Source: Sipunculus nudus
Lineage: Eukaryota; Annelida; Sipuncula; Golfingiida; Sipunculidae
Direction of reading: 5' to 3'
NCBI GenBank assembly: GCA_026874595.1
Contig: CM049317.1
Span: 61,042,618-61,106,617 of the forward strand
Length of the DNA stretch: 64,000 nt
The translations under genes and the position numbers were made by a program. Below the pieces are notes generated by a model. It had not been told where the DNA came from. It did not search any database and worked only from the letters and a program-made list of their open reading frames with translations. This document shows, one piece after another, positions 26,886-39,459 of this stretch. Numbering within the stretch: position 1 is the first letter of the stretch; each line of letters begins with the position of its first letter.

Positions 26886-28447
26886 GATGTTTGTGCGAGT
26901 AATTTAACAATAATGCCAGCCAATCACAGCGTACGAGCTTAAGACGAAATAAAACCAAACACACGACATCTATCATATTTATAAATATGAAAAGGGCGTG
27001 GTGGACACTCATATTTTTCTCAATGAAAAATGGATATTTGTTTTACACTTACTTACCTAATGTGAAATGTGAAAATTACAAAAGAAAATAATAAAATTGA
27101 ATGAGTTGTTGAAATGCCGTTTCCTATGTCTAAATGAAATTAATAATTGACACTTTTAATAGTTGCTACAAATATTCAAGAAATTAAGGAATATCATAAC
27201 ATAAATAATATTATCAATAATATGGATGATTTGATCCCCTTTGGACAAACAAAAATATAGCTAAATACTAAGTTTCTGTGAAAATATTGGCACATATCCT
27301 TGCAGACGTCAGATAATGTTTACCTCCATACCGTAATGCTAACGGGTATTTCTGCTGTTTGTGGGGAATGCGGTTTTGTTAGGACCCTTGTCTGATTGGG
27401 CATCAGAGTCAGCCAGTCAAATATCCGACGTTCGTGTGTTCCCTTCCACTTAAAATGTGAACTTACAATAAATAACGCATGGAAGACATCATGTGCGAAG
27501 GCTGCGTGGAGTGTTTGCTGAATTAGATGTCCATGTAGGAAGAAGCGTGAATTGTCTGTGGAATTTTCTTGAGTTTCTTTCCCGCCGGGAAGAAGGAACT
27601 ATGTCTTTTGGGCTTTCGGTCTCCGTTTGAGTTGATGCGGGCTGGTAAAAAAAAACTATTGAAACGTTATAGGCATGATTGATGGAATGATCTCCATATT
27701 TTAAAAAATGGTTTATTTTATTCCCCTAAAATTTGAGGGGAAAAGGTGGGAACGCATTGTCCCCCTGCCCCCCTTCCCCTCCGAAACAAGGTCCATGTGG
27801 TCTTACAGTGATGACGGAGAGAGGGAGCTATCTCCTGTAGTCTGGTCTTACTCATCCGTTTGTTAGGTGTCAGCGGGTCTACTTACCACGGGTATACAAA
27901 CGTTGTCCTTACTTCTCACGCCTCAAGGGTCTCGTATCTTCGCATCCGGCTGTACTAAGACTTGTTGGTTGTAAAGGGACATGTCGAGGATACAAATAGT
28001 CTAACACGAGATCTGACTGAAGCGTTCTTTGCATCAGGATGTATCGCCCGACCAAGGTTGGCATGGTTATTCATCATACCAGCCATAGTCAAGCGATTCA
28101 TGCTGTGGTGAAAGCATACTTGGAATCAAAGTGCTGAGTCTTCTAAAAGTAGCCTCGGCTTAGGGCCCAGCTTTAATCACTAAACTCACATAAATACAAG
28201 AACACTCTGGTAATTATTTTCGAGAAAATAGCGTAAGAAAAGTATTCACTGCACATGAATTGTGCTGACCGTTTACATAAGAATGGCACTCCTGTAGCTA
28301 TTAATACTTCAAAGAAAAATAACTGTCGGAACAGTTGAGTCACATAGCTTTGAGAAATTGGAAATAATCCATTGTTATGGTAACGTATTAAAAACCAAAA
28401 GGTTTATTCATGTGGATGTTCCTAAAGTCCAGGGAATCATCTTATGT

Positions 28448-28452
<5 letters not shown>

Positions 28453-28520
<68 letters not shown>

Positions 28521-28532
28521 GGGAGAGAGAGT
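28453..28532. repeat. Compound (GA)n(CAGA)n microsatellite
   Basis: About 19 GA units, then about 8 CAGA units and GGGAGAGAGAG. It creates spurious RERERE/QTDRQTDR open frames on + and SLSLS/CLSVCLSV on minus. Confidence 0.95.
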
Positions 28533-28574
28533 GTTTTTGCTCCTGTTTCGGATAGCTTTATCGGCTGTGGCTAG

Positions 28575-28745
28575 ACCAGCACAAGAATACAGCCCCCACG
28601 GGTGGATGGCGAGACCTTCCGCCATCAATACATCTGTTCATCAATCAACTGAGTCTCACGTCTCTTCTCTCGACGGCGGGTATCTGAGAGAAAATAAAGA
28701 GCTGCGTGATTTAATGAGAAACCGAGGTCGTCTCATGGTAACATT
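28575..28745. repeat. Segment related to 31190-31330
   Basis: Shares AGACCTTCC, TACATCTGTTCA, AATCAAC and GAGAATAAAGA-type words in the same order and spacing with 31190-31330. It may be an old duplication or two copies of one repeat. Confidence 0.45.
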
Positions 28746-29270
28746 TGAAAGCATGACTGTCTGGAGAAATATGAGCAAGGAAAAAAATACATTATGCTGA
28801 GTCCCACCTTACGGGTTACATCCCTTACGCAGTGGTCATAATTTGTTTCATTATTCCTTTAAATGCTTTCAATAGAACGGTTTGCTACGTATCACCATCA
28901 GGGTTTCAATTTTAGTCAGACCTGCTGTACTCCGCTCTCGGTCGACGCCCCATGCCAACCCCTCCTCTAGTTTCCGACAAGCAGCAAATCTTTCTATATA
29001 AAGGATTATGGCTAGCTTAGGGAGTTCTGGAACGAATGCTGCGGGACCCCTGCTTAAGGATTGAGAGTACGTAGTCGTCTTTAAATAGATCAGCGATTGT
29101 TGCATGATTTACCGTAAACTGATATATCCCCTGAGTATAGGTGTTGATGTCTATAAAGTTAACCCGAGTTGAAATTAACAACCCTGAAAACTCTAAAATT
29201 CACAAAACAATGTTTTTTTACATTTAATTCTTACACAGAGTAACAAATCCAAAAATGTTGTCGTGAATAT

Positions 29271-29290
29271 GGGGGGGGGGGGGGGGTGGG
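29271..29290. repeat. G-run
   Basis: 16 consecutive G, then TGGG. Confidence 0.95.
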
Positions 29291-29450
29291 CGGTAGTTAT
29301 GGTAGGAAGTTGGAAATAACGATTTATATTGGTAAAAACTGTAAAAAAATACAGATTACTATTTCAGATAGAAATATGGTCTTTTTACTATCAAAATGAA
29401 AGTGCCCATGAGCCAGAAAAAGCGTAAGTCGCAGCAAATAATCGAGGGCT

Positions 29451-29467
29451 GGGGGGGGGGGGGGGGG
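29451..29467. repeat. G-run
   Basis: 17 consecutive G after AGGGCT. Confidence 0.95.
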
Positions 29468-30114
29468 CGTCCCGTCAGCAAGTGACTATGACAAATTTGT
29501 GCTCACACTAATAGCTCATAATAATAGTTTTTTTTAATATGGTAATTTCCTTTTAATTTATATAATAGCAATGTATAACTGGTACTTGTTATAACACTCC
29601 AGGTTTTATAGCGATAATACTTCTTGCAGCCAAGGTAGAAATGTATATGCTAGTATGCAGGTGAGGAAAGAACAATCTATTTTTAATGGTGGGTCCTTTG
29701 CCTGTAGAAGGCTCGTTATTATTTTGAAGCCTTCCGGATCTCATGTTTATTTGCACGGGGTATCGTTAAACAGAGCGAATCATTTCTCCATATAGCATGC
29801 GCCGGTTTGTCGATTTCAGATTACAAAAAGTTGTGTCTTTATATCTATGTACTTAAAATTCAAATAGTTTCTTTCTTCTCCATTTCCCGAAAATAGTTTG
29901 ACTTTTGTATAATCTCATGATTGCACGTAATGTGTAATTTAATAAATATAGAATCTTTCATGTAATTCATTGAAATGATTATGTAATGAGTCAAAAGCAT
30001 AAGAATTGATAGATTAGTTAAATCAGCGAGGGGGTAATCTTTTCAGGGGTAACCTGAAATTAGGTTCAGCCTATCCACGGGGGTAATCAAAATCGATTTC
30101 ATATTACATAAAGA

Positions 30115-30200
30115 GGTAACCTGAAGTTTTTTTCACAAACGGGGTTCGAAGTAAAGACCAAAACACGGAAGTCCGACGCCTTAACCACTAATCAACGTCT
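30115..30200 (-). repeat. tRNA-like SINE fragment
   Basis: On the minus strand, TTAGTGGTTAAGGCGTCGGA resembles a tRNA box A/D-arm of the Leu/Ser type. About 30 bases on, CTTCGAACCCC is a degenerate box B. No intact tRNA fold. Confidence 0.4.
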
Positions 30201-31189
30201 TATGCTGGCTGACAGAACGAAACCTACACAAATCCAGTGGTCTTACTTTTCCAATCGACCGTGATGACAACAGCAAACACCCCCGGGATGCAAGCAGGCA
30301 ACCGGTAAACGAAGTTATAGGAAATGTGTTAAAGTAAGCGGAAAACATGGAATTGCGTATCCATGTGGCGGTCTAGCATATTCAAGAAGTTGTTAGACTA
30401 TATAAATCCGTCTGCGGAAAAATCTTTACCCTGGCTACTGGCTTTACAGATGGAAGTATAAGACGTGTCTCCTAGCAACGGGAAGCTGCGGGGATTGTTG
30501 CATAGGAATCGATGTACTCGTTAACTTCTATCTTCAATTCCACTGGATCGGTAGATCAGAGGAGAAACCTTTATCATGAAAATGTTCCACCTTTCACATA
30601 CACACGTATCGTCTTTACAACAAAATAACATTTGCATCATGAACCAGAGCCAATAGTTGTGAGGTATATGAAGGTATATACCCCATGACGAAAACCGATA
30701 CAAATAACCATTGAACGTGTTTTATATGCACACTACAGTCCGTATACAATCACTGTTCGAACCTACTCATTGGGCAAAAAAAAGTTATGGTTCTCAGGCA
30801 CTTTTTTTCAGAAAATAAATGCGGGCGGGCGATATTCTATTTTTTTCTATATTTTTGAAATGTTTCGATAATAATATCATATGATCAGGGAAAAGCTTGA
30901 AATTAACAGAAGTTTTTTTCCTAAACAGGTAAAAGCACTACGTAACAAAAGAAGTCTTATCAAAATTGTATCATTTTATCTTCCTGAAAGATGTTGTTCA
31001 AAATAAATTTTTTTTATGCAATGGGTTAACATTGACGCGGGTGGTGCCTGAGAACCATACCTTTTATGTTTTTTTTTTGCCTTACATCTAATTGTAAAAC
31101 TAGAAGAACTTAAAGAAAGCAGCTCTCCGTTGTCAATGATGGTGTCCAGATGTCAACATGCTCAACATGTATCTGCTATACTGGGCAAA

Positions 31190-31330
31190 GTGGCAGGCCC
31201 CAAGACCTTCCACTGTTTATACATCTGTTCAAATCAACCATGTGTTCCTTTTCTGTGGGCTCCATCCCCGGCAGCTGAGAATAAAGAAAGAGGTGTTTGA
31301 TTTACGAAGACTCCCTAGCACTAAGTGACT
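31190..31330. repeat. Segment related to 28575-28745
   Basis: Partner of the segment at 28575-28745: AGACCTTCC, TACATCTGTTCA, CTGAGAATAAAGAA, then TGATTTA in the same order. Confidence 0.45.
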
Positions 31331-32137
31331 CCGTGGCATTTTTGTAAGATTTCTTAGGGAATTCCTGAAGGAGGAAAGATCTATTTCCTGAACTAAGTAT
31401 TTAAACCAACAGGTTTAAAACACAATCTTCGATTTGATTATAAAATGCCTACACCTCCCTGGCGAAAGTAAGAATGGTATTTCCTATGTAATTTCCGGAT
31501 AATTTGTCATATTAAGTTACGTGTATATTTCGCCGATTCATAAGCACGAAAAATCGTCGCTTTAGGTTAATATGAAAGAGTTAACGTCACGATTTTTACA
31601 CTGAATCGGTCTGTGGCAATTTAGTGCCAAGCAAACGAACTCTGATTAAAATCGTACGATAAACATGTTATGAACACGGAACAAACATTTTTGGGATAAA
31701 TCTATCATCTTGCGTTTGCGTTTCCGGTCATGGATCAAACAAAATTGAAGACGCGCTGACGAATAAAGAAAATCGATATAATTCGAATGAAACATTGGTC
31801 TAATATTAAATCCCATTGCTGCGAATGCTGATTTAGGACACAAGATTTTTAATCCAGAAATCGTATTAAATTTAAAACTCAAACAGGGTTTGTAATATTT
31901 CGAGTCATACATCCAGTCACATTAAAGGTCAATGCTTTATTTGATGTTTTTATATTGGTTCATTGGTTAATCATTTGTCATTTTGCCGGATAGCAACTTT
32001 ACTCAAAATGTTATGAAGGAATATCAATCGTTTATTATAGGTAAAACCTATAATATTTCAATTGTTTTAATCACAAAAGTATTACTACAACTGCCGCATG
32101 TCTTAGACCAAAGCTATTTTTTGTGTGTGTAAATAAT

Positions 32138-32386
32138 TCATCCCGTCTTTTCTATGATGTGATCCCCTTTCAGCGGCAGATTCAGTCCCCGTTGGTAATA
32201 CGTGTTCTCACCTTCTACTTTGAACAAACTGTGATGAAGTTGTCCTTGCGGCGAAAACCCCATCCTGGATTGTGACAGAATTCTAAAAGGATTGCCCGAG
32301 AATGAAATAACAACTTGAACTGACGTCGAGAGAAGGAATAAAATTCCGTACACCAGAACACGAATATTGGTATTGACTCCATATAA
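32138..32386 (-). other. Candidate coding exon, unidentified
   Basis: A minus-strand open frame of about 82 codons between stops. A hydrophobic stretch (VLVYGILFLLSTSVQVVISF) is followed by a polar segment, GNPFRILSQSRMGFSPQGQ, and ends ENTYYQRGLNLPLKGDHIIE before the stop. The layout would suit a signal peptide and the start of a secreted domain, but no ATG lies in frame ahead of the hydrophobic part, so it would need an upstream exon. I do not recognise the family; it may be chance. Confidence 0.2.
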
Positions 32387-32568
32387 GGCTTATTGTGTTA
32401 AATAAGTTCTATGAGAGAAAGGTCTTTTCATGATCTGCAATGGACGAGACTTCGCTTAGGATCCAAACTATAATGTTCAATCCGTGCATGTATTACCCAG
32501 AGTACCGTATCGTGAGCGAAGTAGCATGATATGTATCGTATTAAGAACCACTATGACGTCATATATCA

Positions 32569-32700
32569 GGGGCGGATCCAGGTTTTAGGAAAAAGGGTAG
32601 GTCCAGCCCAGGATGACTAATGACAAAACCTATAGAAAGGTCCACAGGTCCTGAACGGAGGGGGGGGGGGGCGACCCCCTGGACCCCTCCCCTGGTTCCC
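32569..32700. mobile_element. MITE remnant with AGGGGCGGATCCAGG end
   Basis: Begins CAGGGGCGGATCCAGG and, after a G-run (32660-32671), contains CGACCCCCTGGACCCCTCCCC. This combination is familiar from short hAT-type MITEs of many animals. The far end is missing or too degenerate to place. Confidence 0.45.
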
Positions 32701-35700
32701 CTTCTATATATACGCTTTACTTTAATTTACGTGGATAACAAACGGTACATATAGACCAGGAGTTGATCTCCATGGACATCTATATTTATTGATAACATGT
32801 ATGGATGAATTTAACTCAGACATCCTATAAATACTAAAATTGATATTTGGGACAAAACAAAACGTACTTTTACTGACTGAGCCAATATACAGCTCATAAT
32901 AATAGCAATATATCAAATATGGAGCCCATGATTATTAATTCTTTGGTATAGGCCTATCAATGAAAAATATCTCTATTTTAACGCTAAATTACTTTTCAGT
33001 TACCATTTTATAATACTTTTAAATAATAATTCATCAAACATGGAACTCTTTTTTGTATTATATTAATGATATCAAAATTTTCAAATATGGAACCCATATG
33101 ATATTAATGATAAATCTCCCCGTGTTAGCATTATATTACATGTTTCCGTTGATATATTCATTTTAAGCATATAAATATCACCGTCATGCAGCCCTGCTGA
33201 AGAGCCATTGAACGTTAATCTGTCTGTGTTAAATGTAACAAGATTGTGTGCCTAGAAGTTCGATCGTGAGCATGAATGGCAATACAAGGTAAAGTAACAT
33301 GATAGAAGAAACATAGAAGAAAAACCATGTAGTTTGTAGCTTGACAAATCTTAGTACACTACGAACCTAAATGTTATCTAGGCAAGTGGATTAATGCTAC
33401 TCTGAAGTTCAATGAAAGAATCGGATTCTTCTGCACACCAAACACAGTAAGCAATTTCTGTTTAATAACTTTCATATCATGTGAATTAGGGAGGTCAGCA
33501 GGCAGGGAGTTTCAATCTTTGATCGTTTACGGTGGTATTTGACCTTTTGTGACAAAGATTACATAAATGTGCACAATTTTTCAAGGAATACATTTTTATT
33601 AGACCAACTGTTTTTTTAGCAGATTATATTTTCTCTTAACGGTAAATCACAACATTACGATATTCTAATACAGGACGCATCATGGTACTTTTTATTCGTT
33701 CCAGGGCATTTCTGGATAGCATTATGCTTAAAACAGACAATACTGAGTTATCTTATCAATATGCAAGTCCCAGGATATGATATACAATTGATAAAATACA
33801 CCAGATCAGACGAAGGGTCACCATGGCGCCAGGAAAAAGTTGCATGGTATGCGACCTCTTTAAGCAGTTGTTATAAACAGTATATATATTAAAAAATACA
33901 CCAATAAGAACATGAAGGGGGAAGAGTAAGGTTATATGGATTTTTTTTTGTAACATGTAACTGATATAAATTGATTCTGTGTGAACATGTTACGATAATA
34001 CTTCTGTCACCGATGTTACTAAGGAGTAAGGACGGGTGATATTTACCTTGACCCTGGCCCTAACCCGGGATCATCCGAACGTATGTATAACTTGATTTCT
34101 TTTTATTAAATTTCTTAAAAGTTTTTAGAGGCAGATACGAGATATTAGAAAAGGGTTGAGCTCAACACCCTGGTAAAGATAAACAAGTGTGCCTGGACTA
34201 TAAGAAGAATTCATGCATCCCTCTCGCTTTTAAAATGTAGGAAAGAAAACGATGCAAGACGCCAAAAACCGGTGCAACTGTTTTTTTAACCGTATATAAT
34301 TCTAATTCCAAGAAATGTTTAAGTTAAAAAAAGGGGCTGGCCCGTTCTCCTGTCTCCCCCTTAATCCTCCCCTGTTTTCTGATTTGACCCGAACTTTGCA
34401 AAAGATCATTGTATTCACGGCTCATGCTCGTGGGGAAGGTTTTAATATCACGCTGATACAGGCGTGGGCTGCAGTGTTATAATAAGCACCAGCCAACAGC
34501 GAAAACGACTTCCTTGACAAATTGCTTCATCAACGATTTAAGACATAAACTAAAATTGAGTGAAGCAGGGGATAATGTTTCTTTGATAGGTTGTGTTCAC
34601 TCGCCAGGAGACGCATTCGTTTGGATGAGGATAACGCTGTCGGTGTGAAAATTGATGATATAGTAACTTGCCAGATATTAAAGAATTTCAGTTTTATGTT
34701 GGCTTTGGCCTTCTGGAAAAACTTGGGATAGTGCATTTCCCTGTTGTCATTTATAATATTATCATCTGGCTGACAAAAAGGTTGGTTTCTCTGACACTGG
34801 GTCCATTTGAATCTCTGTATACAAAATTTTTATTTTCAGATAATTTCCGTATTTATTCAACGATTGTGAACTCCAGCGGCTCGGGAACATCGTCAGGAAA
34901 TAAAAAAAAATAATTGTCCTTAAGTTATGTTGTATTTTTACCTGTTAAACAAAATACTTAAATTAATATCAGGTTGCCCATTTGAATTATATCAGAAGCC
35001 TTAAACAGAAATGAAAAAAAATAGGCTTATGATATTGACCTCTTGATATGAGGTCAACTGGCATTTATTAAGTATGGATGTAAAACCGTCATCAAGTTCT
35101 CCCTTTATAGAAGAAAGACCATGCGGCCATGTCCGACCATTTTCAATCTCAAGTCATTACCCTGACGATTAGTTCCTTGCCCAAGGAGCAGGTTATAGTC
35201 ATCCATCATCCGATACCTCTGACAATCTTATTACTCCGGGGCCGCGAGGAATTATGGGATATCCGCTCTGGCGGTAATCCTTTATTTATGCCCCGTTATT
35301 TCAACGGGACCTTCAGGTATCTCGCGGGGCTTAACGACTATGATTAGTTTTGCAGAACGCCGGCGGAGAAAGATAACGGGTTAAAATAAACCATCCAATT
35401 TTAGCTTTTACCGGTTTTGGCTTTGGGGAAACCAGACTTTATTGGTAACATAACGGGTGACTGGAGTCCACAAATGCCTTCAACGCTATGACGCACTGAT
35501 GAAATCTGCAGTCATGCGCAGGATGTGCTGAAACATAAATTCAGTCTGATCCTGGTTTTATAAGGTGGTTTCCCTGAGCGAAGGAAATTTATAAGTCACA
35601 GACCGCAAAACATACTTCTCTGAGAAAAAGCCATGGTTTTGTTGCCAGATGTCAGTGTTTCCCAGATGCAGACATTTTCAAAGACGCAACGAGAGAATTC

Positions 35701-35880
35701 AATATTTGGTGCATATTACCTTAAAATACTCCATGGTAATTGCACATCTGTAAGAAAGTTAAACTATATGGGTTATTTCGTCCACGGAGTCAGTCTGTTG
35801 GTTTGTACTGAACCGATTTCTAAGGAGCCAGGGAGACGATATTAGGAAAAATATATTGCCAAACACTGAAAAAAAAATTC
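32701..35880. other. No supported feature
   Basis: AT-rich DNA with scattered open frames below 85 codons and no recognisable domain, splice pattern or repeat boundary that I can defend. Confidence 0.4.
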
Positions 35881-36127
35881 TGATCTCGTTCCTACGACTT
35901 TCTATCCCATTCCCACGATTACTGACTCGTTCCCATGATTACTAACTCATTCCAACGATTACTAACACGTTCCCATGATTACTAACTCGTTCTCACGATT
36001 ACTTTCTGGTTCACACGATTACTATCTCTTTCCCACGATTACTAACTGGTTCACACGATTTCTAACTCGTTTTCACGATTATTAACTCGTTCACACGACT
36101 AACTCGTGCCCGCGTACACTTTCTCGT
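35881..36127. repeat. 20-bp minisatellite, about 12 copies
   Basis: Period-20 array of CGTTCCCACGATTACTAACT-like units, with substitutions concentrated at CGTTC/GGTTC and CACG/CATG. Related words in inverted orientation (AACGAGTAAGGACTAACT) appear at about 36474-36550, so the array may be part of a larger element covering 35870-36560. Confidence 0.85.
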
Positions 36128-37118
36128 TCTCGTGAGGTCTGCAGGACCCAACAATAAGCAGTAGAAGGCCAAGGTACATCAAACATAAAAAAAAAATATT
36201 AATTAATGAAAATAAGCCAATTATACATCATGTTTACAAAAATATAACACAATGTTTGCAAATTCAAAGCGAGTTATATATGGTGCTAAGCCTTGATATA
36301 AGTGATCGCTAAAAATGGACTTTTACTCAATTTTAAACATGACATTGCTTACTAGTCTGCGATTAGAACAAAACTGTAAATTTTAGAATTGAACAAATTC
36401 AGAATTACAACTTCACATTTCGCATGTACAATTGCAAAATAAGGGTCAGCTTTATGTTAAAGTATACCCTTCCAACGAGTAAGGACTAACTATATCATGC
36501 GCACGATTTACTCGTTTCCAGGACTTTTTAACTCGTTGACGAGACGCGTTGCGCATGGGCCAAAAAAGATCCCCTTTTGGATCGGTTCCAGAAAAAAAGG
36601 GCGGATCAGGCACATATTATTTGCCTTTGCGTGGGTATGAGCTTTATACTGAGTACCATTCTATATAGTATGTTGGATCTTATTACTCTTTCTATAATTA
36701 TAAGGGCAAGTCTATGTACCTTTATAATTACGTCTAAACTATGTCTCTACTGTGGTTTTACATTTAATACTGGTCACTGCAATACAGGTTAAGCATTTTG
36801 TGCCATTTTACACATTTTATTTATCGTGCTATAATTGCCACGGCCCTGGCTGTGACCACCAGTCAGCACTACAAATTACGGTATTCTTATCATATAATCT
36901 GGACCATTGCCTTTCTATGCTGACAATAAAACGGCAATTTTCATGACTTGTTTGTTTCAATTTTCCTTTGAGTAGGTATATGAGAGAGAGAGATGTCGGT
37001 TAGGAAACTATCAAATATTATAAGGAAATAAGTCGTCTGAGAACTACAGAGCTCGCCGGTACGGGGCATTCAGAAAATCCTTGACTTTTTAACCTTAAAT
37101 TATATGTGGTAATCCTAA

Positions 37119-37122
<4 letters not shown>

Positions 37123-37162
<40 letters not shown>
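37123..37162. repeat. (TA)n microsatellite
   Basis: About 20 TA repeats, directly abutting the interspersed repeat at 37163. Confidence 0.95.
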
Positions 37163-37166
<4 letters not shown>

Positions 37167-38173
37167 TTTAACCTGAGCTGGCTTGGGATCTGTACAAAGT
37201 TTGTTCGTGAAGTGCTAATTAACGGTCCAAAAATTAAAATATCGGGAAAATAGCTGGGTATTGTCGCTGTACATCATCCTACTGAGTTTAACTGAAATAT
37301 TTTCATCAGCTAATGGAGCAATGAGCCAAACAAAAAAATGTTTAACCAGACTTGTTCATGAACAACCAGGACCTGTGACCTTGACACTTTGATCCCTGTA
37401 TCATTCGGGGGATTGATAATCCCCTATGCAATACATATGTGAAATATAAATGCGATAGGGCAAGTGGTTGCCCAGTTATAAAGAGTAAACAAAAACTTTA
37501 ACCTGAGCTTGGATGAGATCTGTACAAACTTTGTCTAATTACTAGTCCTAAAATTAAAATATGGTAAAATCGTTGTATTACTGTGCTAGGTATTGTGACT
37601 GTATATCAGTGCATTAAGTTTAATTGAAACGTTCTCATTAGCAATGAAGTAATGACCCTAACAAAAAATTTAATCTGACTTGTTCATGAAAAAAGAGGTC
37701 ATGTGATACGGACCTTTGACCTTTTGATCCCATATTCATCGAGTTATAAAGAGTAAAAAAAATATTTCACCTGAGTTGGGATGGGATCTGTACAAATTTT
37801 GTCTAATTACAGGGCCTAAAATTAAAATATGGTAAAAATGTTCAACAGCTGTGCTAGGTATTGTCATTGTACATCAGTGTATTAAGTTTAATTTAAATGT
37901 CTTCATTAGCAATGGAGAAATGAACCTAACAAAACAATTTAACCCGACTTGTTCATGAGCAACAGAGGCCTATGAGCTTGAACTTTAACCTTTTGATCCG
38001 CAAATCATAAGGGGGATCAATAAGGACCTTTATAATACATATGAATGCAATCATGACAGTGGCTGCCGAGTTATAAACTTAACAATCAACTTTTATCTGG
38101 GGTGTCTACGGACGCCGCCGACGCCGGGGATACGGTATAAGTTCTCCTGAACTTTGTTCCGGCGAGCTAAAAA
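37163..38173 (+). repeat. Interspersed repeat, GAGCTAAAA-ended family, copy 2 (three units)
   Basis: Three diverged units begin near 37166, 37496 and 37765. Each has ACCTGAG..GG.TGGGATCTGTACAAA, then AAATTAAAATAT, TGTACATCA, TTAAGTTTAA and GACTTGTTCATGA. The copy ends CGGACGCCGCCGACGCCGGG...CCGGCGAGCTAAAA, the same type of terminus as the copies at 14811 and 48998. No coding capacity. Confidence 0.65.
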
Positions 38174-39420
38174 GATGCTTCTATTCAGTTGCTTACTGTT
38201 GGTACTTATCTGCTCACGTACACACGGAAAAATACTTCAAAACAACATATTACAAATTATACAAATTTTATTATGAATAAAAAAAGGAGTAAATATATTA
38301 ACCATAGACAATTGTTAGCAAATCCTAAATGATATGTAAAATTAAACTTACAAACCAAGCACTACGGGAATCTGTTAACCAATACCACCGGGAACACAAC
38401 AAACTGTTAACAAAATGGCTTCTTCAAAGTCTAGTTAAGACATCACAATGCGCATGTCCCACGCATCCCTTTTCGCAAACCCCTAATAGTCACTGGATGT
38501 AAGAATATGGAAGGACTGTCTACACTGTCTATTAATGTTAACAGATCATCTTCAAACCACAAGTTTGAGAAAAGAAAACAGGACCAGCCATAAAATGTAC
38601 ATAACAATGTTAATACTATGCTTTGCTTAATAGTTGCCATGGCGTCTCTGAGAAAAAGTATCATACGTAAACCCAAGATGTTTGCAAAAAAATAAACACT
38701 TAATAAAGATACTGATCAGATCTAAAGTCCTTCAGATTCTTCATACCACAACTGTAAAATCATTTGTATTGTGCATATGACTTCTCCAATTGAAAAAATA
38801 ACATGATACAAAAACAAAATTTGATTCATCAATACTTAAGAAGCATTATTGAATTCTGCTGTAGTTAATCTTCTGATAATTTCGTTGGAACGGCTTTGTA
38901 TCACCTACTAAATGTACAATCAGAAATTGATACTGATAGAGTTATCTCATTCTTCAAGTGATTACTCACGTTTCTGCTTGTGTTTTTTTCTCCTAAATAC
39001 ATGCAAGACCAGTCTATCTTGAAAGGCAGGACTATTTCTATAACAACATGACATTAGGAACGATCCAGATGTCTCAATAAGAAATATAATTGTATGTAAA
39101 TTTTTTAGAGAGATGGTTTCCAGAGATATTATGGTAATTACCAACCGGATATTTTCAAGTTTACATCAAATTGTTGCATCTCACCATTTTCCATAATCCT
39201 CAAGACAACAAGACACCCCATAGGGTTCTTAAATAGAGCCCTAATTTCAATATTTTATCCATTACTTTTATGCTTCTCTTAAATTTATCCATGGACGTTA
39301 GTGCTTAGCAGTTCACTTTTGTTACTGACTCTGATGTATTATGCATAGGACAGAATATATAACTAACAAAACAATCATGTATGATATGTAAGTATACACG
39401 GTATATAAAATGAGTATTAC
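38174..39420. other. 3' flank of the alpha-galactosidase gene
   Basis: Likely includes the 3' UTR (minus strand). The nearest AATAAA-like hexamers on the minus strand are variants: TATAAA at 39426-39431 and GATAAA near 39254. A canonical AATAAA is only found at 38267-38272, about 1.2 kb downstream. Which is used cannot be told from sequence. Confidence 0.35.
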
Positions 39421-39459
39421 TGAGTATTTATACAGTCTGATTGCAACAAAAAAAGACAT

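Larger units (their letters stand above)
26886..32137. other. Long gene-poor stretch with microsatellites
   Basis: No supported gene. Contains (GA)n/(CAGA)n at 28453, two G-runs (29271, 29451), a tRNA-like SINE fragment near 30120-30195 and a pair of related segments (28575-28745, 31190-31330), each described separately. Confidence 0.45.

Noticed and set aside
28358-28800. RERERE/QTDRQTDR frame with a 90-codon tail
   Set aside because: The start lies in a (GA)n(CAGA)n microsatellite and the tail has no recognisable domain, though part of it lies in the segment related to 31190-31330.
35881-36127. CRISPR or regulatory operator array
   Set aside because: Uniform 20-bp tandem units without spacers; a minisatellite.
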